Position numbers and translations under genes: made by a program. Source: Mycolicibacterium aurum (GTDB taxonomy: Bacteria; Actinomycetota; Actinomycetes; Mycobacteriales; Mycobacteriaceae). Taken from it: a DNA stretch of 64,000 nucleotides. The stretch lies in assembly GCA_900078775.1 (NCBI GenBank), contig LT549889.1:5332001-5396000 (forward strand). The letters are read 5' to 3'. Shown here in pieces: positions 1 to 8,380 of the stretch (position 1 is its first letter; each line of letters opens with the position of its first letter). Under the pieces are notes generated by a model. It ran no database searches. It was given only the letters and a program-made list of their open reading frames with translations, and had not been told where the DNA came from.

Positions 1-70
1 CCACGATCTCCTCGGCGGTGATCGGCACGTGCGGCGGCCCGTGCGGGCCGTTCGGACAGACCTGCAGCAT
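1..70 (-). CDS. N-terminus of BKACE-type (DUF849) enzyme, partial
   Basis: Only the first 23 codons lie in the window, and the gene runs off the left edge. The peptide opens MLQVCPNGPHG and continues to PITAEEIV. This resembles the first strand and the H-x-P-x-T-x-E-E segment of beta-keto acid cleavage enzymes (3-keto-5-aminohexanoate cleavage family). ATG at 70 is chosen; GTG at 73 is an in-frame alternative. A G-rich Shine-Dalgarno stretch lies around 81-86. The gene begins 14 bases after the arr stop on the same strand, so the two may be co-transcribed. The family call rests on a very short segment. Confidence 0.5.
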   Translation of the reverse strand, partial: MLQVCPNGPHGPPHVPITAEEIV

Positions 71-84
71 CACCGCGCACCCCC

Positions 85-522
85 TCAGTCGTAGATGACG
101 TCGAGTCCCTTGCGGCGCAACTCTTCCAGCCCGGCCCGGAATTTCTCCAGATACTCGGGGGAGTGCCCCGTCCAGTCGGTGATCTCCCCGACGACCCGCA
201 CCGGCTCCGCACTGCGGTAGGAGTGCGTGGGATTGCCCGGGAACTTCTTGTCGGTGACGTTCGGATCGTCCTCCACGGCCCCGAGCGGCTCCACGATGTA
301 CACCCGTTCCCGTCCCGGTCCGAGCGCCAGCTCGGCGGCGAGCACCGCACCGTCGAGCACCTTGGTCATGTAGACGTGATTGGACACGCGGCCCTGTTGG
401 TAGTTCGACGGCCGGCCCGGTACCAACAGGGCGCCCACCGCCAGGTCGGCCCTCGTCCCGTGCAGGTATGCCCCCGACTCGTGGACGACGAAACGTTCCG
501 GCGTATCGGCCTGCTCTGCCAT
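85..522 (-). CDS. arr: Rifampin ADP-ribosyltransferase Arr
   Basis: A 145-residue cytoplasmic enzyme that transfers ADP-ribose from NAD+ to the 23-hydroxyl of rifamycins, inactivating them. Length and sequence match mycobacterial Arr along the whole protein: HESGAYLHGT near the N-terminus, NHVYMT in the middle, EDDPNVTDKK, and the C-terminus LEELRRKGLDVIYD. The H-Y-D residues expected for NAD binding and catalysis are visible as H21, Y51 and D86, each two positions beyond the H19/Y49/D84 of M. smegmatis Arr. ATG at 522 is preceded by a GGGGG run about 8 bases upstream; an in-frame extension further upstream looks non-coding. It is divergent from the exporter at 784. Confidence 0.95.
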   Translation of the reverse strand: MAEQADTPERFVVHESGAYLHGTRADLAVGALLVPGRPSNYQQGRVSNHVYMTKVLDGAVLAAELALGPGRERVYIVEPLGAVEDDPNVTDKKFPGNPTHSYRSAEPVRVVGEITDWTGHSPEYLEKFRAGLEELRRKGLDVIYD

Positions 523-750
523 CGGCACCCCCGTGCGTTGTAGGTGGTCGGCGACGCTACACCGGCCCCGGGGGCTTGCGGCAAGCCCGCACCCTGGCCA
601 TATAGTGAGAGTGGGAGCCGAACACCGACCCCGCAGCACCCCTCGACGAGCCCGCCGAAACAGTCTGCACCGCTGGCGAATTGAGTCCCACATCACGCGG
701 GCGGAAAATGGATTCGCCGACCCGCGACACCGCGTCTACTCTGGAACGCC

Positions 751-764
751 GCACTGATCAGTGC
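751..764. promoter_or_regulatory. 14-bp perfect palindrome, putative operator
   Basis: GCACTGATCAGTGC is a perfect palindrome ending 19 bases before the exporter start codon, in the 261-base divergent gap between arr and the MFS gene (523-783). Its position fits a repressor site on the exporter promoter. No cognate regulator gene is adjacent, so the binding protein is unknown. Nothing else distinctive was seen in the gap. Confidence 0.4.
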
Positions 765-783
765 CGCAATCCAGGGAGTGTGC

Positions 784-2235
784 ATGAATACCGGGCCGAT
801 CACCCGAGCAACCGACGTGGAAGCACCACACACGTCCCAGGCGTCGCCGTCGGCCAACGTCATCATCGCGCTGCTGGTCTTCTCCGCGTTCGTCATGATC
901 CTCAACGAGACGATCATGAGCGTGGCGCTGCCGGTGCTGATCGCCGACCTGGACATCACCGCCCGCACCGCGCAGTGGCTCACCAGTGGCTTCCTGCTGA
1001 CCATGGCTGTGGTGATTCCGATGTCCGGGTCACTGCTGCAGCGGTTCTCGGTGCGCGCCGTGTTCCTGGGGTCGATGTCCGCGTTCTGCGCCGGCACCCT
1101 GATCTCGGCGCTGGCACCCGGCTTCGCGGTGCTGCTCGGCGGGCGGATCGTGCAGGCCTGCGGCACCGCGGTCATGGTGCCGCTGCTGATGACGACGGTG
1201 ATGAAGCTGATTCCCACCGAACGACGGGGCCAGACGATGGGCACCATCTCGATCGTCATCGCCGTCGCGCCGGCCGTCGGACCCACCCTGTCCGGGTTCA
1301 TCCTCGGCTCGCTGAACTGGCGGTGGATGTTCTGGATTGTGCTGCCCATCGCCCTGCTCGGCCTGACCGCGGGGTGGCTGCGGCTGCGGGTGGACGAGGA
1401 CCGGGAACACCCCGCACCCATCGACCCGATCTCGGTGCCGCTGTCGGCGATCGCGTTCGCGGGACTGGTGTTCGGGCTCACCGAGCTGGCCGGCCACGGC
1501 GGGCAGGGCGTCCCGGCATGGATCCCGCTGACCGCCGGGGCGGTCGCGCTGCTGCTGTTCGGCGCGCGGCAGCTGCAACTGCAGCGGGTCGAGCGCGCGT
1601 TCCTGGATCTGCGGCCGTTCACCTACCAACGGTTCTCCGTCTCGGTCGCCCTGGTGGTCATCGGCTTCATGGGCCTGTTCGGCGCGATCATCATGGTGCC
1701 GCTGTACGTGCAGAACGTGCTGGACCGCAGCGCGCTGGTCGCCGGGCTGACCAGCCTGCCGGGCGGACTGCTGATGGGCCTGGCCGGCCCGCCGGTCGGG
1801 CGGGTGTATGACCGGTACGGCGCCCGGGTGCTCGTCGTCCCCGGGTCGATCCTGCTGTTCGTGGCGCTGTGCGGCTTCGCGCTGCTCTCCGCGGACACCC
1901 CGGTCTGGGAACTGGTGGCGATCCAGACGGTCATGATGGTCGGCCTGGCCATGATGTTCACGCCGCTGATGACCGACGCGCTCGGCGCACTGCCGGACCG
2001 GCTGTACTCACACGGCAGCGCCATCATGACGACCCTGCAGCAGGTCGGCGGCGCCGCCGGCACCGCACTGTTCGTCACCGTCATGACCAAGGCGTCGACG
2101 TCGGGCGGGGCCCCGGATATGGCGGGCGTGCACGCCGCGTTCGTGGTGGCCGCGGCGATCGGGGCGGTCGCGGTGGTCGCGTCGTTCTTCACCGCGTCGC
2201 AGCCCACCCCGGCTCACGGGTCGCCGGTGCACTGA
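784..2235 (+). CDS. DHA2-family MFS multidrug exporter
   Basis: A 483-residue integral membrane protein of the EmrB/QacA (DHA2, about 14-helix) class, predicted to export drugs or hydrophobic compounds by proton antiport. An N-terminal cytoplasmic tail of about 25 residues is followed by dense hydrophobic segments to the end. The signature GPTLSGFI followed by LNWRWMFWI near residues 166-180 is the motif C plus WRW stretch typical of the family. ATG at 784 is preceded by AGGGAG five bases away; a GTG two codons earlier would overlap that site. It is divergent from arr, a drug-inactivating gene, with a palindrome in between. The substrate cannot be read from sequence. Confidence 0.85.
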   Translation: MNTGPITRATDVEAPHTSQASPSANVIIALLVFSAFVMILNETIMSVALPVLIADLDITARTAQWLTSGFLLTMAVVIPMSGSLLQRFSVRAVFLGSMSAFCAGTLISALAPGFAVLLGGRIVQACGTAVMVPLLMTTVMKLIPTERRGQTMGTISIVIAVAPAVGPTLSGFILGSLNWRWMFWIVLPIALLGLTAGWLRLRVDEDREHPAPIDPISVPLSAIAFAGLVFGLTELAGHGGQGVPAWIPLTAGAVALLLFGARQLQLQRVERAFLDLRPFTYQRFSVSVALVVIGFMGLFGAIIMVPLYVQNVLDRSALVAGLTSLPGGLLMGLAGPPVGRVYDRYGARVLVVPGSILLFVALCGFALLSADTPVWELVAIQTVMMVGLAMMFTPLMTDALGALPDRLYSHGSAIMTTLQQVGGAAGTALFVTVMTKASTSGGAPDMAGVHAAFVVAAAIGAVAVVASFFTASQPTPAHGSPVH

Positions 2236-2374
2236 GCGCGTCTCCCGTACGCTGAAAACGGCCGTGCCGAACGGAAGAACGGTCGAGTTGGGGGCCGCGA
2301 CGTTTCCGTGCGGGCGATAGCGGTAATACCCCCGTCGGCGGGGCGTCGGCTGCGCGAGGTCAGGGAGGAGTCAG

Positions 2375-4651
2375 ATGTCGTCACACGCGGCTGAGTCACC
2401 GGAACCCGACGCTGGCAACCCGAATCACGAAGAACAGGTCAACGAGCCTGCCGAGATCACCTTCGACGAGCATCTGCACCCCGCCCGACCCAAATCCCTG
2501 CGCTTCCGGCCCCGGGTGCGCACCCCGTTCGTGCGCCGATCGCTGGCCCAGGACGGCCCGCCGACCGGCGCCAACCCGGCCTACGTCTCCTGGCTGCTGT
2601 CCCAGTCGATGCTGTCGGACGCCAACGAGATCGCCCAGCAGTTTTCCGGGCAGGGCTCGATGTGGCAGAACCCGTTCGCCCGGCCGAACGCCCGCGCCGC
2701 CGTGGACACCGCCTCGGTGTGGTTCACCGCCTACCCGCTGTCGCTGATCACCCGCCCCGAGGAGTCCTTCCTCAAGGCGATGGCCGACGAAGATCTGTGG
2801 AAGGCGTTCTCCGAGATCGGCATTCAGGCCGTGCACACCGGCCCGGTGAAACGCGCCGGCGGCATCTCGGGCTGGCAACTGACCCCCAGCGTGGACGGGC
2901 ACTTCGACCGGATCAGCACCCAGATCGATCCGGCCTTCGGGTCCGAGGACGAATTCCGGCAGATGTGCGGCACCGCCAACTGGTACGGCGGCACCATCAT
3001 CGACGACATCGTGCCCGGCCACACCGGCAAGGGCGCGGACTTCCGGCTCGCCGAGATGAAGTACGCCGACTACCCCGGCATCTACCACATGGTGGAGATC
3101 GATCCGCTCGACTGGGAGCACCTGCCCGCCGTCCCGGACGGCGCGGATTCGGTGAACATCGATGCGACGACCGAGGATTGGCTGGCCAAGGCCGGCTACA
3201 TCATCGGCCGGCTGCAGCGGGTCATCTTCTACGCCGAGGGCATCAAGGAGACCAACTGGAGCGTCACCCGCCCCATCGTCGGGGTGGACGGAGTCGAACG
3301 CCGCTGGGTGTACCTGCACTACTTCAAGGACGGGCAGCCCTCGATCAACTGGCTCGATCCCAGCTTCGCCGGCATGCGCCTGGTCATCGGTGACGCCCTG
3401 CACTCCCTGTCCGACCTGGGCACCGGCGGTCTGCGCCTGGACGCCAACGGTTTCCTCGGCGCCGAGAAGTCCACCGAGGACGACGTCGGCTGGTCCGAGG
3501 GGCACCCGCTGTCCGAGGCCGCCAATCAGTTCATCGGCAGCATGGTCCGCAAGCTGGGCGGCTTCACCTTCCAGGAACTCAACCTCACCATCGATGACAT
3601 CCGGGACAACAGCGTCGCCGGCCCCGACCTGTCCTACGACTTCATCAACCGGCCCGCCTACCACCACGCGCTGGCCACCGAGGACACCGAATTCCTGCGG
3701 CTCACCCTGCGCACCACGCTGGAGACCGATGTCGACCCGGCCTCGCTGGTGCACGCCTTGCAGAACCACGACGAGCTGACCTACGAGCTGGTGCACTGGT
3801 CGGCCGGGCACCGCGACGACATCTTCACCTACAAGGGCCGCGAGGTCACCGGCGAGGAACTCGGGCACAGCGTGCGCACCGATCTGATCGAGGCGCTCAC
3901 CGGTCCGGGCGCGCCGTACAACCAGGTGTTCACCACCAACGGCATCGCCTGCACCACCGCGACGGTGATCGCGGCGACGCTGGGCATCACCGACCTGGAC
4001 CAGATCGGCGATGCGTGCACACTGGACCAGATCCGGCGGGCCCACCTGCTGATGGCCATGTTCAACGCGCTGCAACCCGGGGTGTTCGCCCTGTCGGGCT
4101 GGGATCTGTGTGGCATGCTCACCCTTCCTCCCGATCAGGTGCGCGAACTGCTCCGCGGCGGGGACACCCGGTGGATCCACCGCGCCGCCCACGACCTGAT
4201 GGGTGTCAACCCCACGGCCACCCACTCCAGCGCCGGGATGCCCAGGGGCAGAAGCCTTTATGGTTCAATCCCCGAGCAGTTGGCCGACGAGACGAGCTTC
4301 CTGCGCCAGCTGCAGGCGATCCTCGCGGTGCGCACCCATTTCGGCATCGCGACCAGCACCCAGGTGGATGTCCCGGAGGTGTCGCACCGGGCCATGCTGG
4401 TGATGGTGCACCAGTTGGCCGACCCGCACCAGCTCCAGCTGACGGTGTTGAACTTCGCCGATACCGAGATCGCCGGGACAGTGCGCTCCGAGCACCTGCC
4501 GCCCGGGTCCGTCGTGTCGGATATGTTCAGCGGCAAGGAGACTGCGCACGTCGACGACCTGCACAGCTTCCCGGTCGAGCTGCCGGCCCATCACGGGATG
4601 TCGTTGCTGGTGGAACGCGTCGAGGCCGACGAGGATCAGGGCAGCGCGTAA
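2375..4651 (+). CDS. GH13 alpha-amylase family / trehalose synthase-like protein
   Basis: A 758-residue cytoplasmic glycoside hydrolase family 13 protein, probably acting on maltose, trehalose or alpha-glucans. The GH13 catalytic set is intact: nucleophile D356 in GLRLDANGF, acid/base E401 in FTFQELNL, and transition-state D466 in QNHDELTYE. An HTGKGADF loop lies in the N-terminal part of the barrel. The last 100 or so residues look like the usual C-terminal beta domain. It is longer than typical TreS (about 600) because of an N-terminal tail of about 60 residues. ATG at 2375 has an excellent GGGAGGAG four bases before it. No maltokinase or other trehalose gene is adjacent, so TreS activity is an inference. 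Confidence 0.8.
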   Translation: MSSHAAESPEPDAGNPNHEEQVNEPAEITFDEHLHPARPKSLRFRPRVRTPFVRRSLAQDGPPTGANPAYVSWLLSQSMLSDANEIAQQFSGQGSMWQNPFARPNARAAVDTASVWFTAYPLSLITRPEESFLKAMADEDLWKAFSEIGIQAVHTGPVKRAGGISGWQLTPSVDGHFDRISTQIDPAFGSEDEFRQMCGTANWYGGTIIDDIVPGHTGKGADFRLAEMKYADYPGIYHMVEIDPLDWEHLPAVPDGADSVNIDATTEDWLAKAGYIIGRLQRVIFYAEGIKETNWSVTRPIVGVDGVERRWVYLHYFKDGQPSINWLDPSFAGMRLVIGDALHSLSDLGTGGLRLDANGFLGAEKSTEDDVGWSEGHPLSEAANQFIGSMVRKLGGFTFQELNLTIDDIRDNSVAGPDLSYDFINRPAYHHALATEDTEFLRLTLRTTLETDVDPASLVHALQNHDELTYELVHWSAGHRDDIFTYKGREVTGEELGHSVRTDLIEALTGPGAPYNQVFTTNGIACTTATVIAATLGITDLDQIGDACTLDQIRRAHLLMAMFNALQPGVFALSGWDLCGMLTLPPDQVRELLRGGDTRWIHRAAHDLMGVNPTATHSSAGMPRGRSLYGSIPEQLADETSFLRQLQAILAVRTHFGIATSTQVDVPEVSHRAMLVMVHQLADPHQLQLTVLNFADTEIAGTVRSEHLPPGSVVSDMFSGKETAHVDDLHSFPVELPAHHGMSLLVERVEADEDQGSA

Positions 4652-5082
4652 TCCATCGGGGGACCGTTGAGGGCCGCGACATCGCGGTGCGCGATCGTCA
4701 TCGCGACCGGCTTGCCGTCGCGCAGCACCGAGATGATGTCCACCTGGTCGTTCACCGCGAAAGAGTCTGCCGTCGAACCGATCCGGCTGCCCGCCGCGGT
4801 GATGGCGTGGGTCTGCGCATCCAGCGCGAAGGTGTGCAGCGCACCGTCGGCGGTCTGCGCGGTCAGGGAGTCCTGGGACACCGCGACCAGGCGGCCCTGC
4901 TGCGGCAGCGGCTGCACGGCCACCGGCCTCTGCTCGGCCCGGTGCGTCGCGTCAGATCCGTCGGCCAGCTGGACGATGAGCGCGGCGACGACGGCGGCGA
5001 ACACCACCGCGAAGGACAGCGCGTAGCTGATGGTGGTGCTGAGCGCGGTCCTGCGTGCGTGTCGTCCGGTTCCGGTGCCCAT
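4636..5082 (-). CDS. Membrane-anchored conserved hypothetical protein
   Basis: A 148-residue protein not assigned to a named family. It has a short basic N-terminus, one hydrophobic helix at about residues 18-40 (ISYALSFAVVFAAVVAALIV), then an exported-looking hydrophilic domain with alternating strands (QGRLVAVSQDSLTAQT, DQVDIISVL). This suggests a single-pass protein with a small extracytoplasmic beta domain. ATG at 5082 is preceded by GAGAGG seven bases upstream. Its last 16 bases overlap the 3' end of the GH13 gene tail to tail. Confidence 0.65.
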   Translation of the reverse strand: MGTGTGRHARRTALSTTISYALSFAVVFAAVVAALIVQLADGSDATHRAEQRPVAVQPLPQQGRLVAVSQDSLTAQTADGALHTFALDAQTHAITAAGSRIGSTADSFAVNDQVDIISVLRDGKPVAMTIAHRDVAALNGPPMDYALP

Positions 5083-5184
5083 GGTGCAGCCTCTCGTTCG
5101 TTGCGGGACGATTACCCGGGGTGCCGGGCGGAGAAACGGGGCCGTGAAGTGCTTGAATCTCCGCGTTCTGGGTAGAACCCCGCC

Positions 5185-6138
5185 ATGGCGAAGATCGGCT
5201 ACTTCCTGTCCGCGGAGCAATTCACCCCGAAACAACTCGTCGACCAGGCCAAACGTGCCGAGGAGGCGGGCTTCGACGCGCTGTGGATCTCGGATCACTT
5301 CCATCCGTGGAACGACGCGCAGGGCCAGAGTTCGTTCGTTTGGAGCGTGATCGGTGCGCTGTCGGAGGCGACCTCGCTGCCGGTGTCGACCGCGGTGACC
5401 TGCCCGACCATGCGCATCCACCCCGCGATCATCGCCCAGGCCGCCGCCACCGCCGCGGTGCAACTCGACGGCCGGTTCGTCCTCGGGGTGGGCAGCGGGG
5501 AAGCGCTCAACGAGCACATCCTCGGTGACCCGTGGCCCTCGGTCGGGGTACGGCTGGAAATGCTCGAGGAGGCCATCGATGTCATCCGGCTGCTGTTGCG
5601 CGGCGACGAGGTCAGCCACCACGGCGAGCATTACGAAGTGCAGGAGGCGCGCATCTACACCCGCCCCGAGCAGCCGGTGCCGATCTACGTGTCCGGATTC
5701 GGCCCGCAGGCCGCCGAGTTCGCCGGCCGCGTCGGCGACGGTTATGTGCTGGTCACCCCGGAAGCCGAACTGGTGCAGACGTTCCGGTCCAGTGGGGGAG
5801 GGGATAAGCCGGTGCAGGCCGGGACCAAGGTGTGCTGGGACGCCGACGCCGACGTCGCGGTCGACACCGCGCACCGGATCTGGGGAAACCAGGGCCTGCC
5901 CGGGCAGACCGCCCAGATCATCCCGCGCCCCAAGGATTTCGAGGCATTGCAGGCGCTGGTGCCCAAGCAGGAGATCGCCGACTCGGTGGCCTGCGGGAAC
6001 GACCCGGACAAGCACGCCGCCCAGATCCGCCAGTACCTCGACGCCGACGTCGACGAGGTGTATGTCAGCCAGATCGGCCCCGACATGGACGGTTTCTTCG
6101 CCGGGTGGCAGCGTGACGTGCTGCCGCAATTGCGGTAG
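5185..6138 (+). CDS. F420-dependent LLM-class oxidoreductase (G6PDH-related, TIGR03557 type)
   Basis: A 317-residue TIM-barrel protein of the luciferase-like family that uses coenzyme F420. The N-terminal block WISDHFHPW carries D37, H38 and W42, matching the D39/H40/W44 active-site set of F420-dependent glucose-6-phosphate dehydrogenase. FVLGVGSGEALNEH in the middle is the F420/phosphate-binding loop of the same group. Other FGD residues differ, so the substrate is probably not glucose-6-phosphate. ATG at 5185 is the only sensible start. The gene is monocistronic, convergent with the diguanylate cyclase at 6148. Confidence 0.85.
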   Translation: MAKIGYFLSAEQFTPKQLVDQAKRAEEAGFDALWISDHFHPWNDAQGQSSFVWSVIGALSEATSLPVSTAVTCPTMRIHPAIIAQAAATAAVQLDGRFVLGVGSGEALNEHILGDPWPSVGVRLEMLEEAIDVIRLLLRGDEVSHHGEHYEVQEARIYTRPEQPVPIYVSGFGPQAAEFAGRVGDGYVLVTPEAELVQTFRSSGGGDKPVQAGTKVCWDADADVAVDTAHRIWGNQGLPGQTAQIIPRPKDFEALQALVPKQEIADSVACGNDPDKHAAQIRQYLDADVDEVYVSQIGPDMDGFFAGWQRDVLPQLR

Positions 6139-6147
6139 CCCGCAACG

Positions 6148-7158
6148 TTAAGCCAGCCGCACGGTGTTCCCGCCGCTGCGTTTGGCCGCGTACATCGCGG
6201 TATCGGCGGCGGCGAACAGGTGCGCCATCATGGCATCACCGTCCGGGTGATCGACGGCCGGCAGATCCACATGGGACACCCCGACGCTGGCGGTCACCCC
6301 GGCGGGCATGGCCGCGATCGCCGCGCACAGCGTCTCGGCCAGCGGCAGCGCGGAATCCGTCGTGGTCACCGCGACGAGGAACTCCTCACCGCCGGCGCGG
6401 CAGAGCGCGGCCTGGGCGGGGCAGTGTTCGCGGAGTAGATCGGCCACCGCCCGGATGACCCGGTCCCCCTCGGTGTGACCGTAGGTGTCGTTGATGCGCT
6501 TGAAGTCGTCGATATCGGCCAGCATGACCGTCAACCGGGCCGCACCACCGCTGGGTTCGGTCAGCATCCGCTGCAGGGCGTGCCCGAAACTGCGCCGGTT
6601 CAGCAGTCCGGTCAGACCATCCCGTTCGGCACGGGTCGCGTACAGGCCCATCGCCTGCGACATGCCGCGTATCGCGACCGGGATGGACAGGTTCAGAAAC
6701 CAGATGATCCAGAAGCCGGCGACCGCGGTCGGGACATCGGTCTCCTGCGTCAACCGGGCGGCGGCGAACCCCGCCGATGCCAATGCGAGAACGACGTTGA
6801 ACAGCAGGACCCGCGGATTGTGGAAGAACGCGAAGTAGCCGCCGGTGACACATAGCGCGGCACACGCGAGTGCCGCGACACCGGCCGACGGTTGCACAAA
6901 TCCCCATCCGGTGACGAGCGCGGCGCCGGTCAGCCCCATGCCCTGCGACTGCCGGCGGCTGGGCCAGCTGACCAGCCAGTACACCGTCAGGGACAGCGTG
7001 AACACGATCGCCGTCACGCTGACCACCATCGCCGCGGGCGCCAGGTCGCGCTGCGTCACCAGATAGGACAGCGGGATGAGTCCCGAGGAGGAGGCGACCA
7101 GCGCCATGATCTGCCCCGCAGCTCGCAGCAATCCTCGCTGCCGCAGGAACGCGGTCAT
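6148..7158 (-). CDS. Membrane diguanylate cyclase (GGDEF), start probably further upstream
   Basis: At least 336 residues: about six transmembrane helices (roughly residues 15-170) followed by a GGDEF domain that makes cyclic-di-GMP from two GTP. The catalytic motif GGEEF is intact at residues 256-260, and the family hallmarks DGLTGLLNRRSF, DIDDFKRINDTYGH and TAMYAAKRSG are present. No RxxD inhibitory site precedes the motif. The first ATG is at 7158, but the open frame extends to 7269 and encodes a W-L-N-x-P-D-Q-Y segment that aligns with the N-terminus of the paralogue at 21023-22141. The real start may be a rare codon such as ATC at 7215, which follows GGAGGGG. The 150 bases from 7270 to the next gene show nothing recognisable. 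Confidence 0.85.
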   Translation of the reverse strand: MTAFLRQRGLLRAAGQIMALVASSSGLIPLSYLVTQRDLAPAAMVVSVTAIVFTLSLTVYWLVSWPSRRQSQGMGLTGAALVTGWGFVQPSAGVAALACAALCVTGGYFAFFHNPRVLLFNVVLALASAGFAAARLTQETDVPTAVAGFWIIWFLNLSIPVAIRGMSQAMGLYATRAERDGLTGLLNRRSFGHALQRMLTEPSGGAARLTVMLADIDDFKRINDTYGHTEGDRVIRAVADLLREHCPAQAALCRAGGEEFLVAVTTTDSALPLAETLCAAIAAMPAGVTASVGVSHVDLPAVDHPDGDAMMAHLFAAADTAMYAAKRSGGNTVRLA

Positions 7159-7419
7159 CGATTCGTATTGGTCGGGGGCATTGAGCCAGGTGGCGACCTT
7201 GTGCAGTTCTGAGATCGGAGCCCCTCCGGCAACACATCGGACCAGTCCAGCAATCTGGTGATCCTCACCTTACAAGCGTATTGAAGGGTCCAGCAGCACG
7301 TTTTCGCACACCGGACCGGAACCCATCGCCCGTTCGCCTCGTTGGACCCCTATCACGTCGGCGCACCCTCAACATCGAGGACTGGGTGCGCATCGAGCGC
7401 GAAGTGCTGGTCGGATCCG

Positions 7420-8094
7420 CTACGCGTTCTGAGTGATCGCCGCGATGTGGGTGGCCACCGCGCGGGCGACCACCCGCGTCGCGGGATCGTCGTCGGGTTC
7501 ATACCGGTCGGCGTCCGGGTCGTAGCGGGCGCCGGCGATCGACCCGTGATCGGCGGCCACCTCCACCACCTCGACCGGCCACCCCTCGGCCCGCAGTGCC
7601 GCGGCGAACTCGGTGGACGACGACCCGGGCACCACATCGTCGGCGTCCCCGATCAATAGTGTGAACGGGGTGCGCGGCGCCGAATAGGACATGCCGTCCA
7701 GTACCGGGCCGCCGGAGATCGGGTCGTCGGCCATGAACGCCCCGCCCAGGCAGATGGTATGCGCGACAGGGACATTCAACTCCTGGGCGCGCAGCGTCAA
7801 CCCTGCCGCGGCGGCCCCGCCGAGCGACCACCCGACGATGACCAGCTCGGCGCCCGCGGTCTTCTGCTGCGCGAACCGCACCGAGGCGAGCAGATCGGCC
7901 CGCCCACCGTCGGGCGCGTGGGAATCCCAGTCCGCGGCGATGACACCGATCCCATGCTCGGCGATGGCCTCGGCGAGCACCCGCACCGCCGCGCGCGAAT
8001 CGGTCTGGGTGCCGTGCCAGAGCAGCACGCTGGGCCGGGACGGCTCCCCGAACAGATCGGCGTGCCGCCCCGGTGCGTACTCGACGGTGTGCAT
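7420..8094 (-). CDS. Alpha/beta hydrolase (dienelactone hydrolase-like)
   Basis: A 224-residue cytoplasmic alpha/beta-hydrolase. The nucleophile elbow is VGWSLGG, an oxyanion-side strand is VLLWHGTQ, and the late acid and histidine are plausible in LIGDADDVVPG and VAADHGSIAG. This length and layout fit small esterases and dienelactone-hydrolase-like proteins; the substrate is unknown. It starts at ATG 8094, four bases after the stop of the 81-residue gene upstream, so the two form a small operon. Confidence 0.75.
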   Translation of the reverse strand: MHTVEYAPGRHADLFGEPSRPSVLLWHGTQTDSRAAVRVLAEAIAEHGIGVIAADWDSHAPDGGRADLLASVRFAQQKTAGAELVIVGWSLGGAAAAGLTLRAQELNVPVAHTICLGGAFMADDPISGGPVLDGMSYSAPRTPFTLLIGDADDVVPGSSSTEFAAALRAEGWPVEVVEVAADHGSIAGARYDPDADRYEPDDDPATRVVARAVATHIAAITQNA

Positions 8095-8098
8095 CGGC

Positions 8099-8344
8099 TC
8101 AGGGCGTGGCGTTGGGCGTCGGACTCTGCACGGACTCCCACTTGGATTCCAACGCCCGCGGCACCGACTGCCCGGCCGCCATCTGGAGCTGGAAGGTCTC
8201 CCCGTCCTCGCCCTCGAAGGTGACCAGGAAACCGTCCTCGGCTTCCTCCTTGTGGACCACCTTGTAGCCGAGATCGCCGGCACCGCGGTCGAGGGCGACG
8301 ATGTCACCGGGGGTCACTGCGTCGATGGGGCTGGTTGTGGACAT
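8099..8344 (-). CDS. Small conserved hypothetical protein (81 aa)
   Basis: A soluble, acidic 81-residue protein beginning MSTTSPIDAVTPGDIVALDRG. The PGDIVALDRGAGDLGYKVV stretch looks like a small SH3-like beta barrel, similar in style to other short mycobacterial DUFs. No catalytic motif is seen. It is first in a two-gene unit with the hydrolase at 7420-8094. Function is not recognised. Confidence 0.6.
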   Translation of the reverse strand: MSTTSPIDAVTPGDIVALDRGAGDLGYKVVHKEEAEDGFLVTFEGEDGETFQLQMAAGQSVPRALESKWESVQSPTPNATP

Positions 8345-8380
8345 GGGAGATCGGTAGCCCGTTCTGCGGGCCGGTAAACC

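Noticed and set aside
2302..2327. SigF-like promoter (GTTT, 16 bases, GGTAAT) before the GH13 gene
   Set aside because: The -10 half deviates from GGGTAT and short matches of this kind are common by chance, so it is not listed as a feature.
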